Origin: Opitutaceae bacterium
GTDB lineage: Bacteria > Verrucomicrobiota > Verrucomicrobiia > Opitutales > Opitutaceae
Direction of reading: 5' to 3'
Assembly: GCA_005792355.1 (NCBI GenBank)
Contig: SXSC01000007.1
Coordinates: 1-32,572, forward strand
Length of the DNA stretch: 32,572 nt
This document shows, in pieces, positions 1 to 7,126 of the stretch (positions within the stretch are counted from its first letter, which is position 1; each line of letters begins with the position of its first letter). Under the pieces are notes generated by a model that saw nothing but the letters and a program-made list of their open reading frames with translations, did no database searches and was not told the DNA's origin. The position numbers and the translations under genes were made by a program.

Positions 1-225
1 CGCGGCATCGATGTCGGCGCGAAGTTTGAAATCTATCAACTCATCCATCAGCTCGCGGATCGCGGCGCGGGCGTGCTCGTCATCTCGTCGGAGATTGAGG
101 AACTGACCGGCATCTGCGACCGCATCCTCGTGATGCGTCACGGTGCAATCACCGGCGAATTTCCGCGCGAGCAGTTTGATCGGGAGAAGATTCTCGCGGC
201 AGCGTTGCACGGATCCAAGGGATGA
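1..225 (+). CDS. Sugar ABC transporter ATP-binding protein, C-terminal end (partial)
   Basis: This is the last 74 codons of an RbsA/MglA-type ATPase, which powers uptake of monosaccharides at the cytoplasmic face of the inner membrane. The gene begins before the window. The visible part opens with RGIDVGAK, then an EIYQLI helix, the switch region VLVISSEIEEL and the DRILVMRHG strand. These are hallmarks of the second nucleotide-binding domain of the duplicated sugar ATPases, where Ser-Ser-Glu stands in the usual switch-histidine position. The stop codon overlaps the start of the permease in an ATGA junction (222-225), so the two subunits are translationally coupled. The transported sugar cannot be deduced because the binding protein lies outside the window. 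Confidence 0.9.
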   Translation, partial: RGIDVGAKFEIYQLIHQLADRGAGVLVISSEIEELTGICDRILVMRHGAITGEFPREQFDREKILAAALHGSKG

Positions 226-1196
226 ACTCGGCCGGTTCCAAGCCATTGCTCCGCCTGCTGGACTTCGCGCCGGTCGCGCTTTTCGCCGTCGTGCTGCTCG
301 TCTTTGGCCTGATGTCCGACAAGTTTCTTACCGCCGACAACTTCACGCAGATTCTCGTCCAATCATCGGCCACGGCGGTCGTGGCCACCGGCATGACCTT
401 CGTGCTGCTCACGGCGGGCGTGGACTTGTCCGTGGGAGCGATCATGTTCATCGGCGCGGGGCTCGCCGGGAAGATGGCGCTCGCCGGACAACCATTGCCG
501 CTCTGTCTGCTGGTCATGATCGGCGTCGGGCTGATGGGTGGGGCGGTAAACGCGCTGCTCGTCACGCGCCTGAAACTCGTCGCCTTCATCGCCACGCTGG
601 CGACGCTCTACATCGGGCGCGGCACCGGGCGCTGGATCACGCAGACGCGCGCGATGAACCTGCCGGACGCCTTTCTCGCCCTCGGCTCGGCGAAGTGGCT
701 CAGCATCCCGTTGCCGTTATGGATGGCGGGCGCGGTCATCCTGATCGCGCAACTCGTCCTCTCGAACACACCCTTCGGTCGCCAGCTCTACGCGCTGGGC
801 AACAACCCTGAGGCCGCGAGGAAGGCCGGGCTGAACACCACGCGCCTGCTCGCGGCCGTCTACATCATCTGCGGCCTGTGCGCGGGTCTCGGCGGCATCC
901 TCGCGCTGGCGCAACTCGGCGCCGTGTCGCCGAAGTTCGGCGAGCTCTACGAATTCGACGCCATCACGGCGGCGGTGCTCGGGGGCACGAGCCTGTTCGG
1001 AGGACGCGGCAAGGTGTTTCCCGGAACGGTGCTCGGCGCGATCCTGCTCAAGAGCATCTTCAACGGCCTCGTCATTGTGCAGGCCGATCCGTATCTTTAT
1101 CCGCTCATCACCAGCGGCATCATCTTCCTGGCCGTGCTGCTCGACAGCCAGCGGACGGAACTGCTGGCGCGGTTGAATCGGCGAAGGATTTTTTAG
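222..1196 (+). CDS. Sugar ABC transporter permease, RbsC-like
   Basis: A 324-residue integral membrane protein of the BPD_transp_2 family (RbsC, XylH and RhaP/Q types), forming the channel of a monosaccharide importer with the ATPase just upstream. It is hydrophobic throughout with about eight to ten membrane segments. It carries the family signature TAGVDLSVGAI (about residues 62-72) and the cytoplasmic coupling loop NNPEAARKAGLN (about residues 193-204), which contacts the ATPase. Length is normal for the family. The start codon overlaps the ATPase stop (ATGA). No further transporter gene follows, so it appears to be the last gene of its operon. Ribose, xylose, rhamnose or another sugar are all possible. 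Confidence 0.92.
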   Translation: MNSAGSKPLLRLLDFAPVALFAVVLLVFGLMSDKFLTADNFTQILVQSSATAVVATGMTFVLLTAGVDLSVGAIMFIGAGLAGKMALAGQPLPLCLLVMIGVGLMGGAVNALLVTRLKLVAFIATLATLYIGRGTGRWITQTRAMNLPDAFLALGSAKWLSIPLPLWMAGAVILIAQLVLSNTPFGRQLYALGNNPEAARKAGLNTTRLLAAVYIICGLCAGLGGILALAQLGAVSPKFGELYEFDAITAAVLGGTSLFGGRGKVFPGTVLGAILLKSIFNGLVIVQADPYLYPLITSGIIFLAVLLDSQRTELLARLNRRRIF

Positions 1197-1261
1197 CCGG
1201 TGGTTGGTGGTTCTTTGCGCCATCAACTGCTGGTGTTGAATCCGTTCGACGCGGGACCGGA

Positions 1262-1352
1262 CCGGGGTCTGGCTTTGTGGTTTGGGGTCGAGCGGTAACC
1301 GCGTCCGATGTTTCCCTTCAGCTTGCCCGTTGGTGCACACGCACCGCGCGCC
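1262..1352. repeat. Diverged direct repeat, copy A, in a gene-free stretch
   Basis: Bases 1197-1579 hold no credible gene. Within them this segment and 1411-1498 are imperfect direct copies. Shared blocks in order are GGGTCTGGCTT or GGGGCTGGCTT, AGCGGT, TCCGNTGTTTCCCT and GCACNCGC. A related head (AAAGGGGTCTGGCTTTGGGG) recurs at about 5000. The element is probably a degenerate dispersed repeat rather than a gene. Confidence 0.5.
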
Positions 1353-1410
1353 ACCGGCCGGCAGGGTTAGTCAGTCTTCGTGACGGAATCGAGCAAACGT
1401 GATCGACGAA

Positions 1411-1498
1411 CAGGGGCTGGCTTGGGGGCTAGGGACAAGCGGTGATCGAGTCCGCTGTTTCCCTCCAACCGCCCGCTTTCCCATGCACGCGCCCCCGA
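1411..1498. repeat. Diverged direct repeat, copy B
   Basis: Second copy of the repeat at 1262-1352. It keeps the GGGGCTGGCTT head, AGCGGT, a TCCGCTGTTTCCCTCC block and the CATGCACGCGCC tail. Many substitutions and small gaps separate the copies, so the duplication is old or each copy arrived independently. Confidence 0.5.
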
Positions 1499-1579
1499 TT
1501 CGGATAACGTGCGCTTTCCCTGCATGAATCTCCCCAACCAAATCCATTCCTTTGGGGTAGAACCGGAAGGGGCTGAGCG

Positions 1580-1930
1580 TTACACGGACCGTGACCCGGC
1601 GATCAGTTCCTCCAGACCGCCCAGCCGGTAGCGGGCGCAAACGCTCCGCACCTCGTCCAATTCCAAATCCGGATTGCGGACCAGTAATTCGATGATGTCC
1701 GCCTTGGACTTGTGCCCGCCGGCATAGAGCTTGAGCGCGATCAGGTGCGGAATCGGCACAATCTTGATCGGACTGTCTTCACGCACGACCAGCGTCGAGT
1801 GCCGCACGGGCTTCTTCGATCACCGCCGGGAAACGGCCAGAAAAACTGACGATCTGCACCAGGCCAAAACTGCTGCTGACGTCGAGACGCCCCGTTCGGC
1901 CAAGGTCCTTGACGATCTGGCGCAGCAACG
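1580..1930 (-). pseudogene. Frameshifted nucleotidyltransferase-like gene remnant
   Basis: Two adjacent minus-strand frames together read like the C-terminal half of one protein. The upstream segment (about 1930 to 1779) encodes LRQIVKDLGRTGRLDV, then FPAVIEEARAA, and runs into a stop at 1779. The downstream segment (1807 to 1580) continues in another frame with STLVVRED, the block PIPHLIALKLYAGG and a SKADIIELL helix, ending in LGGLEELI. The block [IV]P-x-x-x-LIALKLYAGG-x-x-[SD]-x-x-DI-x-ELL is typical of AbiEii/DUF6036-like nucleotidyltransferases. A single-base indel at about 1795-1807 would restore one frame. No catalytic G-G/G-S and D-x-D region is visible upstream, so the N-terminus is also missing. 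Family assignment is by motif memory only. Confidence 0.5.
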
Positions 1931-2085
1931 GGGGCGGGAGGCATGGGGCCATTGGGACACCGCTGGCTCAACGGATTAAATTTGAAATTCCGATGATGGC
2001 ACCAGTCGTCGCGGCATCCATGAATTCCCTGCGACGTCATCAAAGGCAGACTTGCGACCCGACGACCGGGCCCTAGCGTGAGGGT

Positions 2086-2313
2086 ATGAGCCAGATGCAG
2101 CGGATCACCTTCAATTCGAACCAATGCGGTGGTCGGCCGTGCATCCGCGGCATGCGCATCCGCGTGAAAGATGTGTTGGACATGCTGGCCAGTGGTGCGT
2201 CGGAGGCGGAGATCCTGGAAAGCTATCCTTATTTGGAACGTGAAGACATTCAGGCGGCATTGGAATACGCGGCGCGTCAGGTCGATCACGCCGTCCTGTC
2301 GCTGGCGAAGTGA
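2086..2313 (+). CDS. DUF433 antitoxin-like protein
   Basis: A 75-residue protein of the DUF433 family, small winged-helix-like proteins that usually act as antitoxins and DNA-binding autorepressors of DUF5615 toxins. The core is clear: RITFN, then CGGRPCIRGMRI, then VKDVLDMLASGASEAEILESYP and a final LEREDIQAALEYA helix. An alternative start at the Met of MQRITF (2095) is better spaced from GAGGG at 2080-2084 (ten bases, against one base for 2086), so the true start may be 2095. The stop overlaps the start of the toxin gene in a GTGA junction, so the pair is translationally coupled. The pair lies just downstream of a decayed gene, as is common for mobile toxin-antitoxin modules. Confidence 0.85.
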   Translation: MSQMQRITFNSNQCGGRPCIRGMRIRVKDVLDMLASGASEAEILESYPYLEREDIQAALEYAARQVDHAVLSLAK

Positions 2314-2639
2314 AATTCCTGATTGATGCCCAGTTGCCGCCTGCTCTTGCAGGGTGGCTGCGTGAAGCGGGTCATGAAGCCAGCCACGTCGAAGACGCCG
2401 GACTCCGCGACGCCGAGGATGGAGCAATTTGGGCTCACGCTTTAAAGACGGGCGCGATCATCGTCACGAAGGACGAAGACTTTGCCGCGCGATCAATTCA
2501 GACGGAAAGTGCCCCGATGATTGTATGGCTCCGCGTGGGCAACACGACCAACCGTGTGCTGCGCCTGTGGTTCGAAGCCCGCCTCGTGGGAATCGTGCAA
2601 CTGGCCGGACAGCAACACCGCTTGATCGAAGTGATTTGA
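2310..2639 (+). CDS. DUF5615 PIN-like toxin
   Basis: A 109-residue PIN-like (Mut7-C-related) domain protein, the probable RNase toxin of the module. It begins MKFLIDAQLPP with the first acidic residue at D6, continues through a GHEASHVEDAGLRDAED segment with D34 and D37, and contains the conserved IIVTKDEDF strand (D55, D57). These match the acidic metal-binding positions of the family. Length is normal. The gene starts with GTG, overlapping the antitoxin stop codon. Toxin activity is inferred from the family and gene order and is not shown by the sequence itself. Confidence 0.85.
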   Translation: MKFLIDAQLPPALAGWLREAGHEASHVEDAGLRDAEDGAIWAHALKTGAIIVTKDEDFAARSIQTESAPMIVWLRVGNTTNRVLRLWFEARLVGIVQLAGQQHRLIEVI

Positions 2640-2720
2640 AATCGTCGGCTGCAGCGAAACCGCAAACTGTCGCGCCTAAATACATGATTGGCCACGGCGC
2701 GCCGCGCGGGGACGTCGGCG

Positions 2721-2749
2721 TTGACGCCCAGAGATAGCTTAGGTCTAAC
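2721..2749 (+). promoter_or_regulatory. Possible sigma-70 promoter ahead of the LamG gene
   Basis: TTGACG at 2721-2726 is followed after 17 bases by TCTAAC at 2744-2749. It lies about 135 bases before the start codon at 2884, with no gene between. The -35 box is good and the -10 box is weak, so this is only a candidate. Confidence 0.3.
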
Positions 2750-2883
2750 GCACATAATGAGGGGCCGCGAGCGCCACCGCCCCGGTCACGACCGCGTCAA
2801 GGTGGTCTCAACCGTCTTGCTTCACTCGCAGCGCACGGGCCAAATCACCTTCGCCACTCCCATTTTCTGACTTCTCGTTTCTT

Positions 2884-4179
2884 ATGAAACTCCCTCGTGC
2901 TTCACTCAACGCACTCACCTTCCTCGGCGCGTGCTTTGCCGTTTCCGCCGCCACCCCCGCCGACCGCGTCGCCGCCGTCACGAGCACGCCCGGCTGCGTC
3001 GCTTTCTGGGATTTCGTGCAACGCGAACAGGCCGCCCCGCATCGCTTCACCGCCCATGTGCCGGCCGGCGCGACCAACCGGTTTCCCCTCGATGCCGGCA
3101 ACTACATCCACGACCTCTGGGGCGAGGGTCGCACCGCCACCTACGCCGATTTTCCGCTCCTCGGCCGCGGGCCCTTCGGCGAGGCCATTCGCATCCGGCA
3201 GGAAACCGACGCCACGTTTCGCCCGTTTCTCTTCGTCCCGCGGGCGCGACTCCACGACTCACCCATCGACCTCAAAGGCCCCAACCAATCCGTGACCGTC
3301 GTCGTTTGGGCCATCCGCGAGAGCGGCAACCACGCCCTCGCCGGGATTTGGCACGAGGGCACCGATCTGAAACAAAACGAGACCGCCGGCATCAAGAAGG
3401 TCGAGCGCGGCCAGCGCCAATACGCCCTCTTCGCCGGCCTCAACAAAGCCGGCTCCGCCTGCGGCCACGTCTCCGAAAATGGCGCGAGTTCATTTCTCAA
3501 CCGCTACGCGCTCCACAAGTGCAACTCGGCCGACGTCTCGCCCGCCGTTCCTGCCGACTCTCCCGCCGCCGTGCTCGATGCGTCGTGGCAGTGTTTCGCG
3601 ATGACCTACAACCACACGACCCAAGAGCTCACTGGCTGGCTCAACGGCGTCGCCGGCGACCGGTGGTTGGAGAATCCCAAAACCGACAACCTCATCAAAT
3701 CGGCCTACCATGCGTGGCTGCAGGGCCGCCTCCACCGTGAGCCCGGCCTCCAGCCCGGCGAGGACTCTGCGTTTCCCCCCGATCAATTTTACAACCCGCC
3801 CGAGGATCAGATTGTATCCACAAAAATCCTCCGCGAGTCTGCCGACGAACGCGTCGAGCTCCGCGAGTTCCGCTACACGCGCATCGAGGTCACGCTCCGC
3901 CGCGGCGCCGACGGCGCCTTTATCGAGACGGCCCGCGACCTCGCGGCGCTGCGCCTGAACCCTTGGTGGTTTTCCCACGACCGGCTCTACACCCCCGCCA
4001 ACGACGGCACCGGCGGCCCCTTCACCATCGGCCGCGTGATTCACAGCAGCCGCAGCGTCGGCTTCACCGGCTGGATTGGCGGCGTGGCCGTCTTCAATCG
4101 CGCACTGACTCCCGCGGACCTGAACCGCCTCGCCGCATTGGCCAAACCTCTCCCGGTCTCCCTGCCCGCACCTCGATGA
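2884..4179 (+). CDS. Secreted LamG/concanavalin A-like domain protein
   Basis: A 431-residue protein with a Sec signal peptide (residues 1 to about 22, ending VSAAT) and one large beta-sandwich-like body. Features that recall LamG/concanavalin A-like lectin-fold proteins are the N-terminal CVAFWDF strand, the segment SVTVVVWAIRESGNHALAGIWHEG, WQCFAMTYNHTTQELTGWLNG, and the closing strand GFTGWIGGVAVFNRALTPADL, which is the usual end of a LamG domain. Such proteins often sit in polysaccharide-degradation loci as carbohydrate-binding or structural exoproteins. No catalytic signature was found. It stands alone between two toxin-antitoxin modules on the plus strand, so its link to the glycan genes on the other strand is only suggestive. 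Confidence 0.7.
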   Translation: MKLPRASLNALTFLGACFAVSAATPADRVAAVTSTPGCVAFWDFVQREQAAPHRFTAHVPAGATNRFPLDAGNYIHDLWGEGRTATYADFPLLGRGPFGEAIRIRQETDATFRPFLFVPRARLHDSPIDLKGPNQSVTVVVWAIRESGNHALAGIWHEGTDLKQNETAGIKKVERGQRQYALFAGLNKAGSACGHVSENGASSFLNRYALHKCNSADVSPAVPADSPAAVLDASWQCFAMTYNHTTQELTGWLNGVAGDRWLENPKTDNLIKSAYHAWLQGRLHREPGLQPGEDSAFPPDQFYNPPEDQIVSTKILRESADERVELREFRYTRIEVTLRRGADGAFIETARDLAALRLNPWWFSHDRLYTPANDGTGGPFTIGRVIHSSRSVGFTGWIGGVAVFNRALTPADLNRLAALAKPLPVSLPAPR

Positions 4180-4359
4180 AACTGCCCGGCTGTGACTCCA
4201 GGACCAGCGCAACGGTTCGGTGCAGTTTCAATGCAAGGGAAATTTCCGAGGCGCGAAAGGACACTCAGCTACCTTGGTCAAGTGGTTTGCGGGGCAGCTA
4301 CCGGCGAGAACCGCTGCGACCCGCCGCGCAACGCCCAGTCTGATCTCAAGTTCAGCGGC

Positions 4360-4397
4360 TTGACCCTATCCGCTTGTCTGTGTATGGTCTGTGTATG
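4360..4397 (+). promoter_or_regulatory. Promoter with 11-bp tandem repeat at the vapB start; likely leaderless mRNA
   Basis: TTGACC at 4360-4365 is followed after 17 bases by TATGGT at 4383-4388, so transcription should begin at or very near the ATG at 4395. No Shine-Dalgarno sequence precedes that ATG. GTCTGTGTATG occurs twice in tandem (4376-4386 and 4387-4397), overlapping the -10 box and the start codon, and would suit operator binding by the antitoxin. Confidence 0.5.
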
Positions 4398-4598
4398 TCT
4401 TCCAAGACCATCTCCCTCGAAACCGACGCTTACCGGATGCTGCGGCGGGAAAAACAGCGGCGGGAATCCTTTTCGCAAGTCGTCCGCCGCCTGGTCACCG
4501 ACCGCCCCGCGCTGACGGCGGGAGAACTGCTCGCCGCCCTCCAACCCTTGGAGGGAGTTGGCGCCGGCCGAAAACGCCGTCGCCGTGCTGCTGCTTGA
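4395..4598 (+). CDS. VapB-type antitoxin (DUF217-like)
   Basis: A 67-residue antitoxin of the VapB family with the sequence MSSKTISLETDAYRML, a basic helix REKQRRESFSQVVRRLV and a C-terminal tail ending in GRKRRRRAAA. The N-terminal part resembles the ribbon-helix/AbrB-like DNA-binding region of DUF217 antitoxins, and the SFSQVVRRL motif is typical. The ATG at 4395 is preferred over an upstream GTG because the predicted promoter places the transcription start there and the protein then begins at the conserved SKTISL segment. The gene overlaps the PIN toxin downstream, as expected of a coupled module. Autoregulation through the tandem repeat at 4376-4397 is inferred. Confidence 0.8.
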   Translation: MSSKTISLETDAYRMLRREKQRRESFSQVVRRLVTDRPALTAGELLAALQPLEGVGAGRKRRRRAAA

Positions 4599-4956
4599 CA
4601 CCAGTTTTGTGATCGAGCTCGAGGCGGAGTTCTCCGACCGCCGCACCGGCCCGGCCCGTCGGCTGCTTGCGGCGCGGCCCTTGGAGCCGGCGGCGATCAG
4701 CATCGTAACTCTCGCGGAATTCGCCGAAGGGTTTGAAAGCCTGGTCGAAGTCGAAGCGTTCATCTCGCAATTCCGCGTGGTCGCGCTCTCGCGGGCCATT
4801 GCCTACCGCTGCTCGGAAATGCAGCGTCGGCTGTCGCAACGACTCGGCGAGAATGACGCCTGGATTGCCGCCACGGCGCTCGCTTACGGGGCCGAACTGG
4901 TTGGCCGCGAGCGGGCATTTGAGCGCGTGCCTCGGCTGCAATACGTGGCGATTTGA
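4585..4956 (+). CDS. VapC-type PIN-domain ribonuclease toxin
   Basis: A 123-residue PIN-domain toxin predicted to cleave RNA with divalent metal. The first acidic residue lies in the opening LLLDTSFVIEL strand, the second in VTLAEFAEG, and the third in the conserved GENDAWIAATAL segment; a final LVGRERAFERVPRL segment has Glu where many relatives have Asp or Asn. The start is uncertain. GTG at 4585 puts the protein directly at the conserved beta strand and overlaps vapB by 14 bases, while TTG at 4558 would add nine residues but sits almost on top of GGAGGGA. The order antitoxin then toxin with overlap is typical of VapBC. Confidence 0.82.
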   Translation: MLLLDTSFVIELEAEFSDRRTGPARRLLAARPLEPAAISIVTLAEFAEGFESLVEVEAFISQFRVVALSRAIAYRCSEMQRRLSQRLGENDAWIAATALAYGAELVGRERAFERVPRLQYVAI

Positions 4957-5022
4957 GGCTGGCGGCGGCGGCTCACGCCGATGGCGCCAAATCGAGCGAA
5001 AGGGGTCTGGCTTTGGGGCTTG

Positions 5023-5054
5023 GCGTCCATCGCAGGGGGCGTCCATCGCAGGGG
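5023..5054. repeat. 16-bp tandem duplication
   Basis: GCGTCCATCGCAGGGG occurs twice in direct succession (5023-5038 and 5039-5054) with no mismatch, just after a copy of the GGGGTCTGGCTTTGG repeat head. This is probably slippage or a footprint; no function is evident. Confidence 0.8.
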
Positions 5055-5287
5055 GCAGCATGTTGCATGTTGCAGTGGCGGATTGGTCCAGAAGCTGGAC
5101 CGGACTGGGCGGTTATCGGCGACCGAGCCAGCAGACGGCGGCGCGGAGTGAGCCAATCCGATGGGGTCATGACGCGAATCGCGAATGGCGGTGCGCACGG
5201 GCATGGCGGCAGCCCCATTTTCGGATATACGGCGGGCTTGAATCGCGCGAGGCGGGAGACGTGTGTCAGCGGCGAGCTGATACCCAC

Positions 5288-5332
5288 GAAGATCCGACGG
5301 TTTGAAAATCGATATTCTTCGGGTCGATCTTC
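5288..5332. repeat. Imperfect inverted repeat
   Basis: GAAGATCCGAC at 5288-5298 and GTCGATCTTC at 5323-5332 form a ten-pair stem with one bulged C and a loop of 24 bases. No T-tract follows, so it is not a good intrinsic terminator. Confidence 0.4.
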
Positions 5333-5340
5333 TTAGGAAT

Positions 5341-5916
5341 TCACCAAAGATAATCTTCTTCTCTGTTCTTTACCTCTGAAGGCCGAGAAGACGCAGCATT
5401 TTGTACGCCAGGAAGCGTCCGTAGATTCAAACCGCCGCCGTTTATCGATGTTCGCGAAGCCGCTAGCAACAGGCTGCTAGCCCGAAGATTTCGCATGTAG
5501 AGGTGTGCTGCTATCCGTCCGCATCGTGCATTCCTGCGACGATTTTGATCGTTCCACAGGGAGCGGCGGTTTCCCAACCGCCGAAGAACCGTCGGCCGAC
5601 CGTAGTTGGGTGGTTGGGCAACCGCCCCTCCTTCGTTTGCGGTTGTCGCGTTGGGAAATGCCCGGGCTAGCGGATTGACCCCGTGGATCGGCCCGCCGTG
5701 GTCTGGCGGGCCGGCCAGTCCACCCGGCGCATGTCGCGGTGGGTGGCGGTGGGGATCGTGCAGCCCATGGCCTGAGGCACCCCGGCATTGAAGGGCCGCG
5801 ATGTTTTCCGCCGCCCATGAAAACGCAGTCAGCACGACGGTCGAAAAGAGGACGCACAAGATGGACCACAATCCGCGGTGCACTCTTCGCGGGCGCATGG
5901 CGCTGCGGTGGATCAT
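5341..5916 (-). pseudogene. Truncated start of a secreted-protein gene after sialidase 1
   Basis: An ATG at 5916 overlaps the stop codon of the upstream sialidase gene in an ATGA junction and begins a frame with a convincing signal peptide: basic MRPRRVHRG (internal Met at 5898), the hydrophobic run LWSILCVLFSTVVLTAF, and SWAAE as a cleavage site. After about 40 residues the sequence loses protein-like character (Pro, His and Arg rich) and runs through the inverted repeat at 5560-5631 before stopping at 5341. The sensible reading is that the first codons of a further exported enzyme of the sialidase operon survive while the rest was lost to deletion or frameshift. The original product is unknown. 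Confidence 0.4.
5560..5631. repeat. REPIN-like doublet hairpin, family I copy 1
   Basis: A 72-bp element bounded by imperfect inverted ends: GGAGCGGCGGTTTCCCAACC on the left, and on the right a segment whose reverse complement is GGAGGGGCGGTTGCCCAACC. The left arm itself folds (CGGCGGTT, loop TCCC, AACCGCCG). A clearly related element lies at 25835-25905. The size and two-hairpin layout fit REPINs mobilised by RAYT transposases. Confidence 0.65.
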
Positions 5917-7073
5917 GGTTTGGCGGCGATCCACTCGAGATTGAAGCGGGCAGCGACGATGTCGGAGGCTTTTTCGTAGAGGCAAAGGACGGTGCCGTCG
6001 GGCAGCACGGCGAGGTCGGAGTAGGCGCTGGGGCCGGCGTCGAGCGTCTTGTTCACGGGCCAGGTGTGGCCGTCGTCGCGGCTGAGCTTGATCGAGAGAT
6101 TTTCGCGTTTGCCCCGGCCGGCAGGGATTTCCTTGCCGGCGGCGTCACGCCCGAGCGTGTGCGGCGCGGAGTAGAGCTGCGTGCCGGGCCGTGACGGGTG
6201 CGCGACAATGCTCGCCATGCAGATCGGCTCCCAGAGTTGATCGTGGAATTTCGGCGTGCTCCAACCCGTGGCGCCGTCGGCACTGATGCTGACGAGCTTG
6301 CGGTTGGCCTTGGAGACGCTGCGAGCAACGAGCATCACGCGGCCGTCGGCGAGCGTGGTGATCATGGTTTCGTTGGGGTCGCCGAACTCGCCAGCGTTCG
6401 GGAAGGCGATGTCACCGGCGCGCCAGGTCTTGCCGTGATCGTCGCTGTAGATTGTGGCGGCGGCGGAGGGCTTGTGATCGCCGGTGTTGCCGTAGGCGAG
6501 CCAGATGGGAACGACGAGCCGGCCGCTCTTGAGCTGGAGACCGTGGCCCGGGCCGGTGGCGATGACCTTCCAATCGTAGTGACGGCGGAAGGGCTCGAAG
6601 CTCGCGGTGATGTCGACGGGCGCGCTCCACGTGAGGCCGTCGTCGGTGCTGCGCATCGAGAAGGCCCGCGCGTAGTTCACGCAGTAGACAAACTCGATCG
6701 CGCCGGTGACGCGGTCGACGATGGCGACGGGGTTGTTGACGGTCTGCTCGCGGTCGCCGCCGCTTTTCTTGCGGGGGTTGCCTTCGAGACGCGGACCGCC
6801 GTGGGCGATCTGGCGGGGCGCGTCCCAGGTCTTGCCGCCGTCGGGGGAGCGGCGCAGGTGGATCTCGATCTCGCCCCAGTCGGAGCTGTTGTTTTTCCGC
6901 GCCTCGCAGTAGGCGAGCACGGTGCCCTTGGGCGTGACGACGACACCGGGGATGCGGTGGCGCACGATGCCGTTGGAGTTGGCGGGGAAGACCGGGGTGG
7001 ATTCGAGCAACGGCGCGGCGTGGAGCGCGACGCCGGCGGCGAGGAAAACCAGGAGCAAACGGAGGAGGTGCAT
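5913..7073 (-). CDS. Exo-alpha-sialidase, GH33-type (sialidase 1)
   Basis: A 386-residue exported sialidase that would release terminal sialic acids from glycoconjugates. Residues 1 to about 20 are a Sec signal (LLLVFLAAGVALHAA). The body is a six-bladed propeller with the RIP motif at R40-P42 and Asp-box motifs SPDGGKTW (76-83), STDDGLTW (142-149), SDDHGKTW (210-217), SADGATGW (264-271) and SRDDGHTW (331-338). Likely catalytic residues are the Arg triad R40, R251 and R323, acid/base D65 in SSDWG, E235 in NETM, and nucleophile Y351 in SAYSDL. Length matches compact bacterial GH33 enzymes. It follows the aldolase gene by 53 bases and closes the intact part of the sialic acid operon. A paralogue lies at 9591-10853. 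Confidence 0.88.
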   Translation of the reverse strand: MHLLRLLLVFLAAGVALHAAPLLESTPVFPANSNGIVRHRIPGVVVTPKGTVLAYCEARKNNSSDWGEIEIHLRRSPDGGKTWDAPRQIAHGGPRLEGNPRKKSGGDREQTVNNPVAIVDRVTGAIEFVYCVNYARAFSMRSTDDGLTWSAPVDITASFEPFRRHYDWKVIATGPGHGLQLKSGRLVVPIWLAYGNTGDHKPSAAATIYSDDHGKTWRAGDIAFPNAGEFGDPNETMITTLADGRVMLVARSVSKANRKLVSISADGATGWSTPKFHDQLWEPICMASIVAHPSRPGTQLYSAPHTLGRDAAGKEIPAGRGKRENLSIKLSRDDGHTWPVNKTLDAGPSAYSDLAVLPDGTVLCLYEKASDIVAARFNLEWIAAKP

Positions 7074-7126
7074 GGGAGAAAAATTGCGGTGCGGTGGGGA
7101 AGGTCAACGACGGGGTGCGAGCAGGT

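Larger units (their letters stand above)
4957..5340. other. Gene-free stretch with repeats
   Basis: No credible gene was found here. It contains the head of the dispersed repeat seen at 1262 and 1411 (AAAGGGGTCTGGCTTTGGGG at about 4999-5018), a 16-bp tandem duplication at 5023-5054, a short CATGTTG tandem nearby, and an inverted repeat at 5288-5332. The right end (from about 5300) is more AT-rich than the rest of the window. Confidence 0.5.
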
